Shown here: positions 34,701 to 43,967 of the stretch, one piece after another
Layout of the letters: every line of letters begins with the position of its first letter
How positions within the stretch are numbered: position 1 is the stretch's first letter
From: Buttiauxella sp. A111
GTDB taxonomy: Bacteria > Pseudomonadota > Gammaproteobacteria > Enterobacterales > Enterobacteriaceae
Direction of reading: 5' to 3'
Assembly: GCF_014189855.1 (NCBI RefSeq)
Contig: NZ_BJFN01000003.1
Coordinates: 124,001-188,000, forward strand
Length of the DNA stretch: 64,000 bases
Position numbers and translations under genes: made by a program
Notes under the pieces: generated by a model
The model's database searches: none
Told to the model about the DNA's origin: nothing
Seen by the model: only the letters and a program-made list of their open reading frames with translations

Positions 34701-35411
34701 TTAACGGCGGTTGCCGAAAATACGCAACAGCATCAGGAACAGGTTGATGAAGTCGAGATACAGCGTCAGCGCACCAAGAATGGAATATTTGCGCATGGTT
34801 TGCGTATCACGGGTATCAATTTGCTCGCCAATGTTTTTCAGCTTTTGCGTGTCATAAGCCGTCAGACCGACAAATACGATTACGCCGATATATGTCACCG
34901 CCCACATCAGCGCCGTGCTTTTGAGCCACATGTTCACCAATGAAGCCAACACAATACCAATCAGCGCCATAAACAGCATATTGCCAAAGCCGCTCAGGTC
35001 GCGCTTGGTGGTGTAGCCATACAGGCTCATGGCACCGAACATCCCGCCTGCAACCACAAACGTACTGGCGATGGATGAATAGGTGTAGACGATAAAAATG
35101 CTGGAAAGCGTCAAGCCAGTGAGTGCCGAGTACAACATAAACAAGCTGGTTGCCATACCCGCGCTGAGTTTATGCACCATGCCGGAGAGCACAAACACCA
35201 ACCCCAACTGCACGATGATCAACCCGAAGAAAGTGATTTTGCTGGAAAAGACGAATTCCATCACAGCTGGCGTATTCGCAGCATACCAGGCGACAAATGC
35301 CGTCAGTAACAGGCCGCAGGTCATCCAACCATAAACTTGTGCCATATATGCCTGCAAACCCGTGCGCGCTTGCTGGACAATAGTGTCATTGGAACGTGGG
35401 AATCGATCCAT
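34701..35411 (-). CDS. ybhL: YbhL, Bax inhibitor-1 family inner-membrane protein
   Basis: YbhL (236 aa; E. coli 234) is a seven-span BI-1/TMBIM protein; bacterial members act as pH-sensitive calcium leak channels. The family features GYTTKRDLSGFGN and LTAYDTQKLKNIGEQ, and the C-terminal LTLYLDFINLFLMLLRIFGNRR with its conserved Asp, are present. It lies downstream of moaE on the same strand, across an 88-bp gap. Confidence 0.94.
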   Translation of the reverse strand: MDRFPRSNDTIVQQARTGLQAYMAQVYGWMTCGLLLTAFVAWYAANTPAVMEFVFSSKITFFGLIIVQLGLVFVLSGMVHKLSAGMATSLFMLYSALTGLTLSSIFIVYTYSSIASTFVVAGGMFGAMSLYGYTTKRDLSGFGNMLFMALIGIVLASLVNMWLKSTALMWAVTYIGVIVFVGLTAYDTQKLKNIGEQIDTRDTQTMRKYSILGALTLYLDFINLFLMLLRIFGNRR

Positions 35412-35499
35412 GATGCTTCCTCTTTGTATTACGTTAACCTGATTTCAGGCTTTACAGCCTACCATGTTTAAGATTAACACAACTCCAACAGGGTGCCTG

Positions 35500-35952
35500 T
35501 TACCAGCGTTTCGCCGCCTGTTTGTCGGTATCGCGCGCTTCGACCCAACGATCGCCGTCAGTGGTGGCTTCGCGCTTCCAGAATGGGGCTTTGGTTTTCA
35601 GATAATCCATAATGAATTGTGCGGAATCAAACGCGGAACTGCGATGCGCGCCAGTCACCCCAACAAACACAATTTCATCTCCTGGCCACAACTCGCCAAT
35701 ACGGTGAATCACACTGACACGTTGTAGTGGCCAGCGCTTGCGGGCTTCCTCGACAATTTCTGCCAACGCTTTTTCTGTCATTCCTGGATAGTGCTCAAGT
35801 GTTAATGCGCTGACGCTATCGCCAAGATTGTGATTACGCACTTTGCCGGTAAACGTCACAACGGCACCGTCTTCATCACATTGCGCGAGCCACTGGTACT
35901 CATCACCGACGTTAAAGTTTTCATGGCTGACGCGGATTCGTGTGTTTTCCAT
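35500..35952 (-). CDS. moaE: MoaE, molybdopterin synthase catalytic subunit
   Basis: MoaE (150 aa, same as E. coli) inserts two sulfurs from MoaD into precursor Z to form molybdopterin. It shows FTGKVRNHNLGDSV, LEHYPGMTEKAL, VIHRIGELWPGDEIV and the active-site MDYLKTKAPFWKRE. It follows moaD by 1 bp and ends the moaABCDE operon. Confidence 0.97.
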   Translation of the reverse strand: MENTRIRVSHENFNVGDEYQWLAQCDEDGAVVTFTGKVRNHNLGDSVSALTLEHYPGMTEKALAEIVEEARKRWPLQRVSVIHRIGELWPGDEIVFVGVTGAHRSSAFDSAQFIMDYLKTKAPFWKREATTDGDRWVEARDTDKQAAKRW

Positions 35953-35953
35953 T

Positions 35954-36199
35954 TCAGCCTCCGGTGACTGGCGGAAAGAACGCTATTTCATCGCCATCGT
36001 TAAGGGGATGGTCAAAGCTCACCAACGTCTGATTGACCGCCGCCAGCAGTTTGCCGGACTCCAGTGCCAGTGCCCAGCGCTCGCTTTTGGCTGCCAGATT
36101 TTGACGCAATTGTTCGACATCGCTGAACGTGGCATCGAGTTGCAGACGATCGCAATCAACCAGTTCGCGCACCTGGGCAAAAAACAGGACGTTAATCAT
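35954..36199 (-). CDS. moaD: MoaD, molybdopterin synthase sulfur carrier
   Basis: MoaD is a ubiquitin-fold sulfur carrier (81 aa) ending in the essential Gly-Gly (FFPPVTGG), where the thiocarboxylate forms. The ATG at 36199 ([12 protein letters not shown]) was chosen on family length. It overlaps the moaC end by 8 bp. Confidence 0.97.
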   Translation of the reverse strand: MINVLFFAQVRELVDCDRLQLDATFSDVEQLRQNLAAKSERWALALESGKLLAAVNQTLVSFDHPLNDGDEIAFFPPVTGG

Positions 36200-36689
36200 T
36201 GCTGCCCACCTTGCTCTGCGCCTTAAAGTCACCTGATTTACCGCCGCTTTTGGCAAGCAGGCGCACCGGGCCAATTACCATGTCTTTCTGCACCGCTTTG
36301 CACATATCGTAGATGGTTAACGCCGCTACCGACGCGGCGGTTAGCGCTTCCATCTCAACGCCGGTTTTACCGGTCAGGCGGCAGACAGATTCGATGCGTA
36401 CGCGATTATGCTCAGGCTCAGCGGCCAAATTCACTTCGACTTTGCTGAGCATCAGCGGGTGGCAAAGTGGAATCAAATCCCAGGTGCGCTTAGCCGCCTG
36501 AATCCCGGCGATTCGCGCCGTGGCAAATACATCACCTTTGTGATGACTGCCTTCAATAATCATCGCTAACGTTTCGGCTTGCATGGTGATAAACGCTTCG
36601 GCACGCGCTTCACGCACGGTTTCAGCTTTGGCGGAGACATCAACCATGTGCGCTTCGCCAGCGGCATTAATATGAGTCAGTTGCGACAT
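36192..36689 (-). CDS. moaC: MoaC, cyclic pyranopterin monophosphate synthase
   Basis: MoaC acts with MoaA to make cyclic pyranopterin monophosphate from GTP. The 165-aa protein (E. coli 161) shows [25 protein letters not shown] and [26 protein letters not shown], with KDM in the active site. It starts 3 bp after moaB. Confidence 0.97.
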   Translation of the reverse strand: MSQLTHINAAGEAHMVDVSAKAETVREARAEAFITMQAETLAMIIEGSHHKGDVFATARIAGIQAAKRTWDLIPLCHPLMLSKVEVNLAAEPEHNRVRIESVCRLTGKTGVEMEALTAASVAALTIYDMCKAVQKDMVIGPVRLLAKSGGKSGDFKAQSKVGSND

Positions 36690-36692
36690 AGT

Positions 36693-37205
36693 TTATTTCT
36701 TGAGATGTGGATGGAAATTACAAGGGCGCACGCGGGCATCCAGTTGTGGCTGGATAATATTTTCCCATGCGGTATGACATGCCTTAGTGGAGCCGGGCAT
36801 AGCGAAAATCAGGGTGCGATTTGCGACACCGGCCAGTGCCCGAGATTGCAGCGTCGATGTACCGATCTCTTCAAAAGAGAGCATGCGGAAGATTTCGCCA
36901 AAGCCTTCTATTTCGCGGTCAAACAGTGGCAACAGCGCTTCAGGAGCCTGGTCACCATCGGTAAAACCGGTCCCTCCGTTGATGAGCACCACCTGCACTT
37001 CGTCATCAGCAATCCATTGGGAAACTTGCGCGCGAATGGCGTAGCGGTTTTCTTTCACAATCGCTTTGGCGACCACTTTGTGACCCGCGTCAGTCGCGGC
37101 TTCACGTAAATAGTGACCTGAGGTATCGTCGTCTTCACCGCGGCGGCTTGAAACAGTCAGAATGGCGATATGCACCGGAATAAATTCACTGCTCACCTGG
37201 CTCAT
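36693..37205 (-). CDS. moaB: MoaB, MogA-like molybdopterin-binding protein
   Basis: MoaB (170 aa) belongs to the MogA/MoeA adenylyltransferase fold; in E. coli its role is not essential. It has TVSSRRGEDDDTSGHYL, NGGTGFTDGDQAPEALLPLFD and AMPGSTKACHTAWENII. It lies between moaA and moaC, 54 bp after moaA. Confidence 0.95.
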   Translation of the reverse strand: MSQVSSEFIPVHIAILTVSSRRGEDDDTSGHYLREAATDAGHKVVAKAIVKENRYAIRAQVSQWIADDEVQVVLINGGTGFTDGDQAPEALLPLFDREIEGFGEIFRMLSFEEIGTSTLQSRALAGVANRTLIFAMPGSTKACHTAWENIIQPQLDARVRPCNFHPHLKK

Positions 37206-37259
37206 TGGTATTTTCCTTTTTATCTGGTTTTACCCGTTTAATTGGTTCAACCCGCCACT

Positions 37260-38249
37260 TTACCCACCAATATAGGACAGGTTCTGGGTGATGCCGGTTT
37301 CACCGTCATGCAGGAAATGGGTCTGTTTTTTTTGCGTCAACGCTTCGGCAATACGCGCTTCAAGCTCGTCGATTTGCCCGTCATCCGCCAGCAAATCACG
37401 CAATGAAATGCCGTGGTCGCCAAACAAACACAGATGCAGATTACCGACTGACGAAACGCGCAGGCGATTACAACTGGCACAAAAGTCTTTCTCATACGGC
37501 ATGATAAGGCCGATTTCGCCCTGATAATCCGGATGGCAAAAGACTTGCGCGGGGCCATCGCTGCGGCTGCGAAGCTGATGAACCCAACCACGAGCCAACA
37601 ACTGGTCGCGGATGGTTTTTCCTGAAACGTGGTGTTTGCGGAACAATTCGCCGCCGTCGCCGGTTTCCATCAGCTCGATGAAACGCAACTGGATAGGACG
37701 TGGTTTTATCCACGCAAGGAAGGTATCGAGTTCGTGGTGATTCACCCCACGCATCAGCACGGTATTTACTTTTACGCGCTCAAATCCGGCGGTGAATGCA
37801 GCGTCAATGCCGTCCATCACCTGGCGGAATTTATCTTGCCCGGTAATGGCGTGGAACTGGCGAGCATCGAGGCTATCAACGCTGACATTGACCGCGGTAA
37901 GACCCGCATCACGCCATTGCTGGATATCACGCGCAAGGCGATAGCCATTGGTTGTCATGGCAATCTGGCGGATGCCAGGGTTTTCACGCACGGCAGCGAT
38001 GATGTCAGTGAAATCTTTACGTAAAGAGGGTTCGCCTCCCGTCAGGCGTACTTTTTCAGTACCGAGGGCGGCAAATGCGCGCGTGACGCGGCGAATTTCA
38101 TCGACGTTGAGGAAACTTTTATTTGCCACACCGTGAGGCTTGTAGCCATCCGGCAGACAATAGTTGCAACGAAAATTGCAAACGTCGGTAATAGACAGAC
38201 GCAGATAAAAAAACTTACGAGCGTAAGCGTCGGTAAGTTGGGTAGCCAT
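37260..38249 (-). CDS. moaA: MoaA, GTP 3',8-cyclase (radical SAM)
   Basis: MoaA is a radical-SAM enzyme that starts molybdenum cofactor synthesis from GTP. It is 329 aa, as in E. coli, starting at the ATG 38249 ([19 protein letters not shown]) after an AGG site. The N-terminal cluster cysteines are C24, C28 and C31; the C-terminal cluster lies in [11 protein letters not shown] with LHLCLFG. The C-terminus keeps the GG pair (SYIGG). The Moco riboswitch precedes it. Confidence 0.97.
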   Translation of the reverse strand: MATQLTDAYARKFFYLRLSITDVCNFRCNYCLPDGYKPHGVANKSFLNVDEIRRVTRAFAALGTEKVRLTGGEPSLRKDFTDIIAAVRENPGIRQIAMTTNGYRLARDIQQWRDAGLTAVNVSVDSLDARQFHAITGQDKFRQVMDGIDAAFTAGFERVKVNTVLMRGVNHHELDTFLAWIKPRPIQLRFIELMETGDGGELFRKHHVSGKTIRDQLLARGWVHQLRSRSDGPAQVFCHPDYQGEIGLIMPYEKDFCASCNRLRVSSVGNLHLCLFGDHGISLRDLLADDGQIDELEARIAEALTQKKQTHFLHDGETGITQNLSYIGG

Positions 38250-38258
38250 GTACACCTT

Positions 38259-38353
38259 CCAAATACGGGAGATGCAGGCATTTCTTTCTGCACCCTGGTG
38301 ACTCAAGGTCACGGCCAAAGCACCGTATCTTTCGACTTAGGTCCAGAGGCTTA
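38259..38353 (-). ncRNA. Moco riboswitch (moaA leader)
   Basis: The minus-strand leader carries the conserved Moco-motif blocks in order: ATACGGTGCTTTGGCCGTGAC, a hairpin, CACCAGGG, a TGCAG...CTGCA stem, then CTCCCGTAT, which pairs with ATACGG, and GGAAGGTGTAC directly before the moaA ATG. This is close to the E. coli moaA leader. When the cofactor is present the element lowers moa expression. Confidence 0.93.
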
Positions 38354-38570
38354 GTGTGTGTTAGAGCGATAGTAGCGCGTGATGACATTATTCGCCATAG
38401 CCGCTTTCGCTGTATAATTACATACATAACGAACTAATTGCTCAATTTCGCAACAGACTACGCGAAAAGTGAACTTTTGCATTGATATACATCATTATCG
38501 TTTGAGCCTGAATCGTATTTTTAGATCTTTTACGCTACCTTATTTCGATAGTTCGTCATTAGGAATAGTT

Positions 38571-39479
38571 ATGCGCAATCGTACGTTTGCTGATTTGGAC
38601 CGAGTGGTTGCTCTCGGCGGTGGACACGGTCTGGGCAGGGTTATGTCATCCCTCTCCTCTTTAGGCTCACGTTTAACTGGCATTGTGACCACCACGGACA
38701 ATGGCGGTTCTACAGGGCGAATTCGTCGCTCTGAAGGCGGCATTGCCTGGGGCGATATGCGCAACTGTTTAAATCAGTTAATTACTGAACAGAGCGTGGC
38801 TTCAGCGATGTTTGAGTATCGTTTTGGCGGTAATGGCGAGCTTTCAGGGCATAACCTTGGAAATCTGATGTTAAAGGCGCTAGACCATCTGAGCGTACGC
38901 CCTTTGGAAGCCATAAATCTCATTCGTAACCTGCTTAAGGTGGATGCGTTTCTGATCCCGATGTCCGAACAACCGGTTGATTTAATGGCAACAGATGCAG
39001 ACGGCCATTTTATTTACGGTGAGGTGAATATTGATCAGCTTTCATCGCCGCCGCAGGAGTTATCGTTATACCCGAAAGCCCATGCCACTCGTGAAGCTGT
39101 ACAGGCGATTGCCGAAGCAGATTTGATTCTGATTGGCCCTGGCAGTTTCTATACCAGTTTGATGCCATTACTGTTGCTGGAAGATATGGATCAGGCGCTG
39201 CGCCGCACCCCTGCCCCAGTGGTGTTTATCGGTAATCTTGGAAAAGAGTTAAGCACCGCCGCCGCAAGCCTGTCGCTTGGGCAAACGCTGGACATTATGG
39301 AGCAGCGTGTTGGTAAGCGCATCATTGATGCCGTGGTGGTTGGCCCCCAGGTAGATGTTTCCGAAATCACCGACCGGGTCGTGATTCAGGAACCGCTGGA
39401 AGCTTGTGATATTCGTTATCGCCACGACCGGCAATTGCTTCGCCAGGCGCTGGAAAAAGCCATTCAGCAGCTCGGTTAA
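38571..39479 (+). CDS. ybhK: YbhK, YvcK/CofD-fold protein (gluconeogenesis factor family)
   Basis: YbhK (302 aa, as in E. coli) is a CofD/YvcK-like protein that binds a nucleotide sugar in its Gram-positive relatives and supports growth on gluconeogenic carbon sources or cell-wall homeostasis. It shows [43 protein letters not shown] and [16 protein letters not shown] precedes the ATG at 38571. The 321-bp gap from moaA contains the Moco riboswitch and presumably both promoters. Confidence 0.93.
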   Translation: MRNRTFADLDRVVALGGGHGLGRVMSSLSSLGSRLTGIVTTTDNGGSTGRIRRSEGGIAWGDMRNCLNQLITEQSVASAMFEYRFGGNGELSGHNLGNLMLKALDHLSVRPLEAINLIRNLLKVDAFLIPMSEQPVDLMATDADGHFIYGEVNIDQLSSPPQELSLYPKAHATREAVQAIAEADLILIGPGSFYTSLMPLLLLEDMDQALRRTPAPVVFIGNLGKELSTAAASLSLGQTLDIMEQRVGKRIIDAVVVGPQVDVSEITDRVVIQEPLEACDIRYRHDRQLLRQALEKAIQQLG

Positions 39480-39492
39480 ACAATTCATACGT

Positions 39493-39517
39493 GGCGGGTA
39501 AACCAGACTTACCCGCC
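39493..39517. terminator. Stem-loop between convergent ybhK and uvrB
   Basis: GGCGGGTAA (39493-39501) and TTACCCGCC (39509-39517) form a 9-bp stem with a 7-nt loop between the two stop codons. T-tracts are weak on both strands, so it may be a bidirectional or processing hairpin. Confidence 0.6.
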
Positions 39518-39536
39518 CTCACCTCATGGCTTATAA

Positions 39537-41552
39537 TTACGACGCCGCAATAAATAACTGCCGTAGTTGATGCAATTGATCGCGCACCTGCGCAGCTTCT
39601 TCAAATTCCAGATTCTGCGCATGCTCCAGCATTTTCCCTTCCAACTGATGAATTTTCTGCTGTAGGGCTTTAGGAGTCAGAATAATTTCATCATCTTCAA
39701 TCACGCTGCGCGCTTTGCTCTTCATACGGCCTTTGGTTTTCGCCATCCCTTCGCCAAGCTGAAGGATGTCCACGACCTTTTTATTCAGCCCTTGCGGTGT
39801 AATGCCATTTTCTTCGTTGTAACGCTGCTGTTTCTCACGGCGACGCTCCGTTTCACCAATCGCCTTCGCCATAGAAGGTGTGATTTTGTCACCATACAAA
39901 ATGGCTTTACCGTTGATGTTACGTGCCGCACGGCCAATCGTCTGAATGAGTGAACGCTCAGAACGCAGGAAACCTTCTTTATCAGCATCCAGAATCGCCA
40001 CCAGCGACACTTCAGGCATATCCAACCCCTCTCGGAGTAAGTTAATGCCCACCAGCACGTCGAACTCGCCAAGGCGCAAATCACGGATGATTTCCATACG
40101 CTCAACGGTATCAATATCGGAGTGCAGATAGCGCACCCGCTCACCATGCTCTTCCAGATACTCAGTTAAGTCCTCGGCCATACGCTTGGTCAGAGTGGTG
40201 ACCAAAACACGTTCGTTAATTTCAACGCGTTTGCGAATTTCAGAAAGCAGGTCGTCAACCTGAGTCGCAACAGGACGCACTTCGATAATCGGATCCAGCA
40301 AGCCGGTTGGCCTGACAACCTGGTCGACAACATCGCCTCCAGACTTTTCTAGCTCATAGTTGCTCGGCGTTGCTGAGACATAAATCGTTTGCGGAGCAAG
40401 CGCTTCAAACTCTTCAAATTTCAGCGGACGGTTATCCAGCGCTGAAGGTAAACGGAAGCCATATTCCACCAGCGTCTCTTTACGCGCCCGGTCGCCGCGA
40501 TACATCCCGCCAATTTGCGGAATGGTGACGTGTGATTCATCGACCACCAGCAGGCCATCTGCGGGCAGGTAATCGAAAAGTGTTGGAGGTGGCTCACCAG
40601 GGCCACGGCCAGACAAGAACCGCGAGTAGTTTTCAACGCCCGAGCAGTAGCCCAACTCATTCATCATCTCTAAATCAAACTGAGTACGCTGAGTGAGTCG
40701 CTGTTCTTCAAGTAATTTGTTGTTTGCCAGCAGGACCTTTCTGCGGTCTGCCAGTTCAACCTTTATCTCTTCCATGGCTTGCACAATACGTTCACGCGGC
40801 GTGACGTAATGCGATTTTGGATAAACGGTGAAACGTTGAATAACCTGGTCTATCTGCCCGGTCAGTGGGTCAAACAACGAAAGCCGTTCCACTTCTTCAT
40901 CAAACAGCTCCACACGTAGCGCTAAATCATCCGACTCTGCCGGGAAGATGTCGATGACTTCGCCGCGAACGCGGAAAGTCCCGCGCTGGAAAGCCTGGTC
41001 ATTACGGGTGTATTGCAGTTCGGTCAAACGGCGCAAAATAGAACGCTGATCGATGATCATCCCTTTGGTGAGATGCAGCATCATTTTCAGGTAGAGATCT
41101 GGGTCGCCCAGGCCGTAAATCGCTGACACTGAAGCCACCACGATCACATCGCGCCTTTCCAGTAATGCTTTGGTCGCAGACAGACGCATCTGTTCGATAT
41201 GCTCATTCACCGATGAGTCTTTTTCGATAAACGTATCGGAACTCGGAACGTAGGCTTCTGGCTGGTAGTAATCGTAATACGAGACAAAAAACTCGACCGC
41301 GTTATCAGGAAAGAACTCTTTCATCTCGCCGTACAACTGTGCCGCAAGGGTTTTGTTCGGCGCCAGCACCATCGTAGGGCGTTGCAAATCAGCAATCACA
41401 TTCGCCACGGTAAAGGTCTTACCGGAGCCCGTCACACCTAATAACGTCTGATGGGCAAGCCCGTCTTGTAGACCCTCTTCAAGGCGACGTATGGCTTCGG
41501 GCTGATCGCCAGAAGGTTTGAAGGCTGAATTTAATTTGAACGCTTTACTCAT
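39537..41552 (-). CDS. uvrB: UvrB, excinuclease ABC subunit B
   Basis: UvrB is the damage-verifying helicase of nucleotide excision repair. From the ATG at 41552 ([20 protein letters not shown]) it is 671 aa (E. coli 673). Visible are Walker A GVTGSGKT (39-46), the beta-hairpin [26 protein letters not shown], the helicase motifs [14 protein letters not shown] and QTIGRAARN, and the C-terminal UVR domain that binds UvrC. A LexA box lies upstream. Confidence 0.97.
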   Translation of the reverse strand: MSKAFKLNSAFKPSGDQPEAIRRLEEGLQDGLAHQTLLGVTGSGKTFTVANVIADLQRPTMVLAPNKTLAAQLYGEMKEFFPDNAVEFFVSYYDYYQPEAYVPSSDTFIEKDSSVNEHIEQMRLSATKALLERRDVIVVASVSAIYGLGDPDLYLKMMLHLTKGMIIDQRSILRRLTELQYTRNDQAFQRGTFRVRGEVIDIFPAESDDLALRVELFDEEVERLSLFDPLTGQIDQVIQRFTVYPKSHYVTPRERIVQAMEEIKVELADRRKVLLANNKLLEEQRLTQRTQFDLEMMNELGYCSGVENYSRFLSGRGPGEPPPTLFDYLPADGLLVVDESHVTIPQIGGMYRGDRARKETLVEYGFRLPSALDNRPLKFEEFEALAPQTIYVSATPSNYELEKSGGDVVDQVVRPTGLLDPIIEVRPVATQVDDLLSEIRKRVEINERVLVTTLTKRMAEDLTEYLEEHGERVRYLHSDIDTVERMEIIRDLRLGEFDVLVGINLLREGLDMPEVSLVAILDADKEGFLRSERSLIQTIGRAARNINGKAILYGDKITPSMAKAIGETERRREKQQRYNEENGITPQGLNKKVVDILQLGEGMAKTKGRMKSKARSVIEDDEIILTPKALQQKIHQLEGKMLEHAQNLEFEEAAQVRDQLHQLRQLFIAAS

Positions 41553-41629
41553 GAAGAGGCTACCTGATGAAGAAACGAGCGGGCCGGAGGATAATTTTAC
41601 TCGGCACAGGAAATTTTGCCAGAAAAAGA

Positions 41630-41649
41630 TACTGGATGAAAAACCAGTT
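41630..41649 (-). promoter_or_regulatory. LexA box of uvrB
   Basis: AACTGGTTTTTCATCCAGTA on the minus strand fits the SOS-box form CTG-N10-CAG and is close to the E. coli uvrB operator. It is 78 bp before the start codon. Confidence 0.88.
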
Positions 41650-41741
41650 CCTTGCACTGTTGTTTATGATATCGCCTCTCGCTGCCGTCTGGTTTGGAGG
41701 TAAAACATTCCTCTTTCAGCGATTTCAGCTGACCTAAATGG

Positions 41742-41973
41742 TTATCCCCAGATTTTTTTACCTTTTAACAATTGTCAAGCAGTGTCATAAAAGCGTAAGG
41801 AACATCTGATGCACTTTCATTGCAGCGATTGATTTTATTCAACTCGTTAATTTTAAACAGCTATTTGTAAAAGTCTGGTTTCGCGCCAATTCATGCGTAA
41901 CCCGCGCCAGCCCTCGCTTACCGCAAGTTTTCTAACTCTAATGCACATGGTTATCCACAGGAATAGTGGATAA
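41742..41973. promoter_or_regulatory. DnaA-box cluster, DARS1-like
   Basis: A perfect DnaA box TTATCCACA (41951-41959) faces an inverted near-box (AGTGGATAA, 41965-41973). Weaker boxes are TTATCCCCA (41742-41750) and AAATGCACA (41939-41947). In E. coli the DnaA-reactivating sequence DARS1 lies between uvrB and bioD, the same interval as here. The box pattern and the location support a DARS1 homologue; the boundaries are approximate. Confidence 0.65.
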
Positions 41974-42168
41974 CTGCTCTCAGCCCTTTTGCAGCGCAGA
42001 CCGCAAAAAACCCTAAAATCTCTGTGCCGGCCCCAAAAAATATTTTTCAGCATTATTTTCACCCCTTTTTTACCTGCTAAAGGCACGCAATTTCTTATGA
42101 TCTTGCTCACGAATTGCGCATTCTCATGGAGCAGCCCGAAGACATTGCACCAAACCTATCTACGGCCA

Positions 42169-42185
42169 GGCACTGACACAGTGCA
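42169..42185 (+). promoter_or_regulatory. Predicted NtrC enhancer site
   Basis: GGCACTGACACAGTGCA matches the 17-bp NtrC pattern TGCAC-N7-GTGCA except for the first base. It is centred about 130 bp before the predicted sigma-54 start, a normal enhancer distance. A TGCAC half site lies at 42146. Confidence 0.6.
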
Positions 42186-42280
42186 TTCGGCTTTTCGAGT
42201 TGTAGATGGCGAAACTTTCCTCAACCTTTTTCATGAGCCTTTTCCCAAAGTTGCAATGTTCCAGCGCGCAAAAAGGTTAG

Positions 42281-42296
42281 TGGCAAGGGAATTGCA
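42281..42296 (+). promoter_or_regulatory. Predicted sigma-54 promoter of the urtE-like gene
   Basis: TGGCAAGGGAATTGCA fits the -24/-12 consensus TGGCACG-N4-TTGCA, with GG and GC exactly 10 nt apart. It points to the ATPase gene 73 bp downstream. The interval 41974-42368 contains no other recognisable gene. Confidence 0.7.
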
Positions 42297-42368
42297 CTGT
42301 TTTACTCGTCCTGGATCGCATAGCGGATGTTAATGCGCGTTCTTAACCCTGTCCGAAGGAGAGTATCG

Positions 42369-43079
42369 ATGTTGAGTCTGCGAGCTGTTAATCAGTTTTA
42401 TGGTGAAAGTCATATTCTGTGGAATCTGGATCTTGAGCTGACACCAGGCCAATGCACCTGTGTGCTGGGTGCACCTGGGATGGGTAAAACGACGTTGGTT
42501 AACTGCATCACCGGTTACTTGCCTGTTCAGAGTGGCAGTATGACCTGGCTTGAGGCTGGCCACCCTCCACAAGATTTACTGACGCAACCGATTGAAGGCA
42601 GAGCGGCGCTCGGGATGAGTTACGTCGCCCAGGACCGGCGGATATTTTCCCAGCTGAGCGTTGAGGAAAACCTGCAAATTGCACTGCTGGCGGCCCGTGA
42701 ACGGCCACGCGCTATCCCATCCATGATCTATGAACTGTTTCCTGAACTTTACAACTTGCGCCACGTGCGCGCAGGCGAGTTGTCGGGCGACCTTCAGCAG
42801 CAACTGGCATTAGCAAGGGCGCTAGTGACCGAACCAAAACTGCTGATTCTCGATGAACCCACTTTCGGTAGCGGTCAGCGTTTTATTCATGATCTCGGTA
42901 ATATTATTCGGCGGCTAAGCCGTGACTTTGGGCTGACTGTCCTGTTGGTCGAACAACGGTTGCCCTTTATTCGCCGTGTAGCCGACCGCTTCTGCTTGCT
43001 CCACCGTGGACGTAACGTCGCTCAAGGTCATGTCGCACAGTTAGATGACAAACTGGTTTCCAGTTGGATTGACCCATGA
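42369..43079 (+). CDS. Orphan UrtE-type ABC ATPase, probable remnant of a urea transporter operon
   Basis: The 236-aa protein resembles UrtE, one of two ATPases of the urea importer UrtABCDE (typical length about 230 aa). Matches include VNQFYGESHILW, RIFSQLSVEENL, a LLVEQRLPF H-region and VADRFCLLHRGR. None of urtA-D is in the window. Walker A is intact (GAPGMGKTT) but the signature is LSGDLQ instead of LSGGQ, and the D-loop area after LDEPTF is altered. GAAGGAGA precedes the ATG. The sigma-54/NtrC-type promoter upstream fits a urea or nitrogen operon. I infer a decaying remnant; recruitment to another transporter is possible. Confidence 0.78.
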   Translation: MLSLRAVNQFYGESHILWNLDLELTPGQCTCVLGAPGMGKTTLVNCITGYLPVQSGSMTWLEAGHPPQDLLTQPIEGRAALGMSYVAQDRRIFSQLSVEENLQIALLAARERPRAIPSMIYELFPELYNLRHVRAGELSGDLQQQLALARALVTEPKLLILDEPTFGSGQRFIHDLGNIIRRLSRDFGLTVLLVEQRLPFIRRVADRFCLLHRGRNVAQGHVAQLDDKLVSSWIDP

Positions 43080-43123
43080 TGGCGAGCCAACCGACGGCAA
43101 GAATGGAAAGTCCGGTTTTGCCG

Positions 43124-43642
43124 TCACAACTGCCCTAACTGCTTCTGTACAGTTTTATCGAGATCGGCAAGTTCCCGTTGTAAATTGCATTGTCGTGTCA
43201 CGGCGGAGAGCTCCACCAGCGGCAAAGGGACTTTCGACACCCCAGCTTCGCGCATCCAACGTAACACCGGTTCCAGATGCCAGATAGCGGTTTTCCCGTC
43301 ATGCACGGGTTGAGGGAATGCCTCCCGACTGACCATCACTTTACGCATATACTGGCGTGAAAATCCCAGCAGTTCGGCAATATCCGTTAGCCCAACTAAA
43401 TCGGGCATCACTTCGACCAATACTGCACTTGGAATAATTCGCTTTACGTCTTTGATGGCGGACACCACGGCCAGCCTTGCCTCTTGCGCTTCGCGGGTGA
43501 AATTCAGCGCTATGCGCCCGGTCACTCCCACACCAACCAGTGCGTCATCACAGCCTTGTGCGCCTAACGCCTCTACCCATTCTGCGGGATCCTGGCCTTT
43601 TTCTGGCAAGGTAAAAATCAATGTGAAACTAAATTCTGACAT
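43124..43642 (-). CDS. Helix-turn-helix DNA-binding protein, second gene of a HicA-like cassette
   Basis: This 172-aa protein has an N-terminal alpha/beta domain (FSFTLIFTLPEKGQDP, GCDDALVGVG, LNFTREAQEA; residues 1-90) and an AlpA/MerR-like helix-turn-helix (LTDIAELLGFSRQYMRKVM, about 95-125) with a short Gln/Leu-rich tail. The ATG at 43642 has AAGGAG at 6 nt. It starts 17 bp after the cysteine-rich gene upstream and is probably cotranscribed with it. By position it could be an antitoxin or autorepressor; this is inference. Confidence 0.75.
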   Translation of the reverse strand: MSEFSFTLIFTLPEKGQDPAEWVEALGAQGCDDALVGVGVTGRIALNFTREAQEARLAVVSAIKDVKRIIPSAVLVEVMPDLVGLTDIAELLGFSRQYMRKVMVSREAFPQPVHDGKTAIWHLEPVLRWMREAGVSKVPLPLVELSAVTRQCNLQRELADLDKTVQKQLGQL

Positions 43643-43659
43643 GTTCTGCTCCTTGAAAC

Positions 43660-43923
43660 TCAATGTCTGATGGTGGGCGGAATGCCTTGTTGGCTACAGT
43701 TATCGACGACACGACGTATTTGCCTGGCGTGGTTATAAGCACTACGTGGCGAGCTCCATATGCAACTAATACAAAACTCACCGCAGCGACAGGCTTTGTT
43801 ATTCCAGGGGCAATACATCCTCCCCCAACAGTGCGCACCGCCAGGACGCACTTGCCAGCCCTGGCACTCGGCATAGCTTAATGCGGCTTCGATATCCTTA
43901 TTCGGGTGTAAACGCCGTGTCAT
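43660..43923 (-). CDS. Small cysteine-rich HicA-like protein, possible toxin
   Basis: This 87-aa protein has the HicA/YcfA-like features of an N-terminal helix (KDIEAALSYAECQGW), a strand and the Gly-Gly-x-His motif PGGAHCWG, where HicA mRNA interferases keep a catalytic histidine. It also has a cysteine block YCPWNNKACRCGEFC (probable metal site) and a basic helix HARQIRRVVDNC. The strong AGGAGG site sets the ATG at 43923. Toxin activity is not shown; the order small gene first, HTH gene second is that of hicAB. Confidence 0.7.
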   Translation of the reverse strand: MTRRLHPNKDIEAALSYAECQGWQVRPGGAHCWGRMYCPWNNKACRCGEFCISCIWSSPRSAYNHARQIRRVVDNCSQQGIPPTIRH

Positions 43924-43951
43924 AAAACCTCCTGAGCATACTCGCAAAAAA

Positions 43952-43967
43952 GTTGTCATGTGACAAC
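43952..43967. promoter_or_regulatory. Palindromic operator candidate of the HicA-like cassette
   Basis: GTTGTCATGTGACAAC has perfect 7-bp arms around a TG centre and lies 28 bp before the first gene, within a likely AT-rich promoter. It is a natural site for autoregulation by the HTH protein. Confidence 0.6.
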
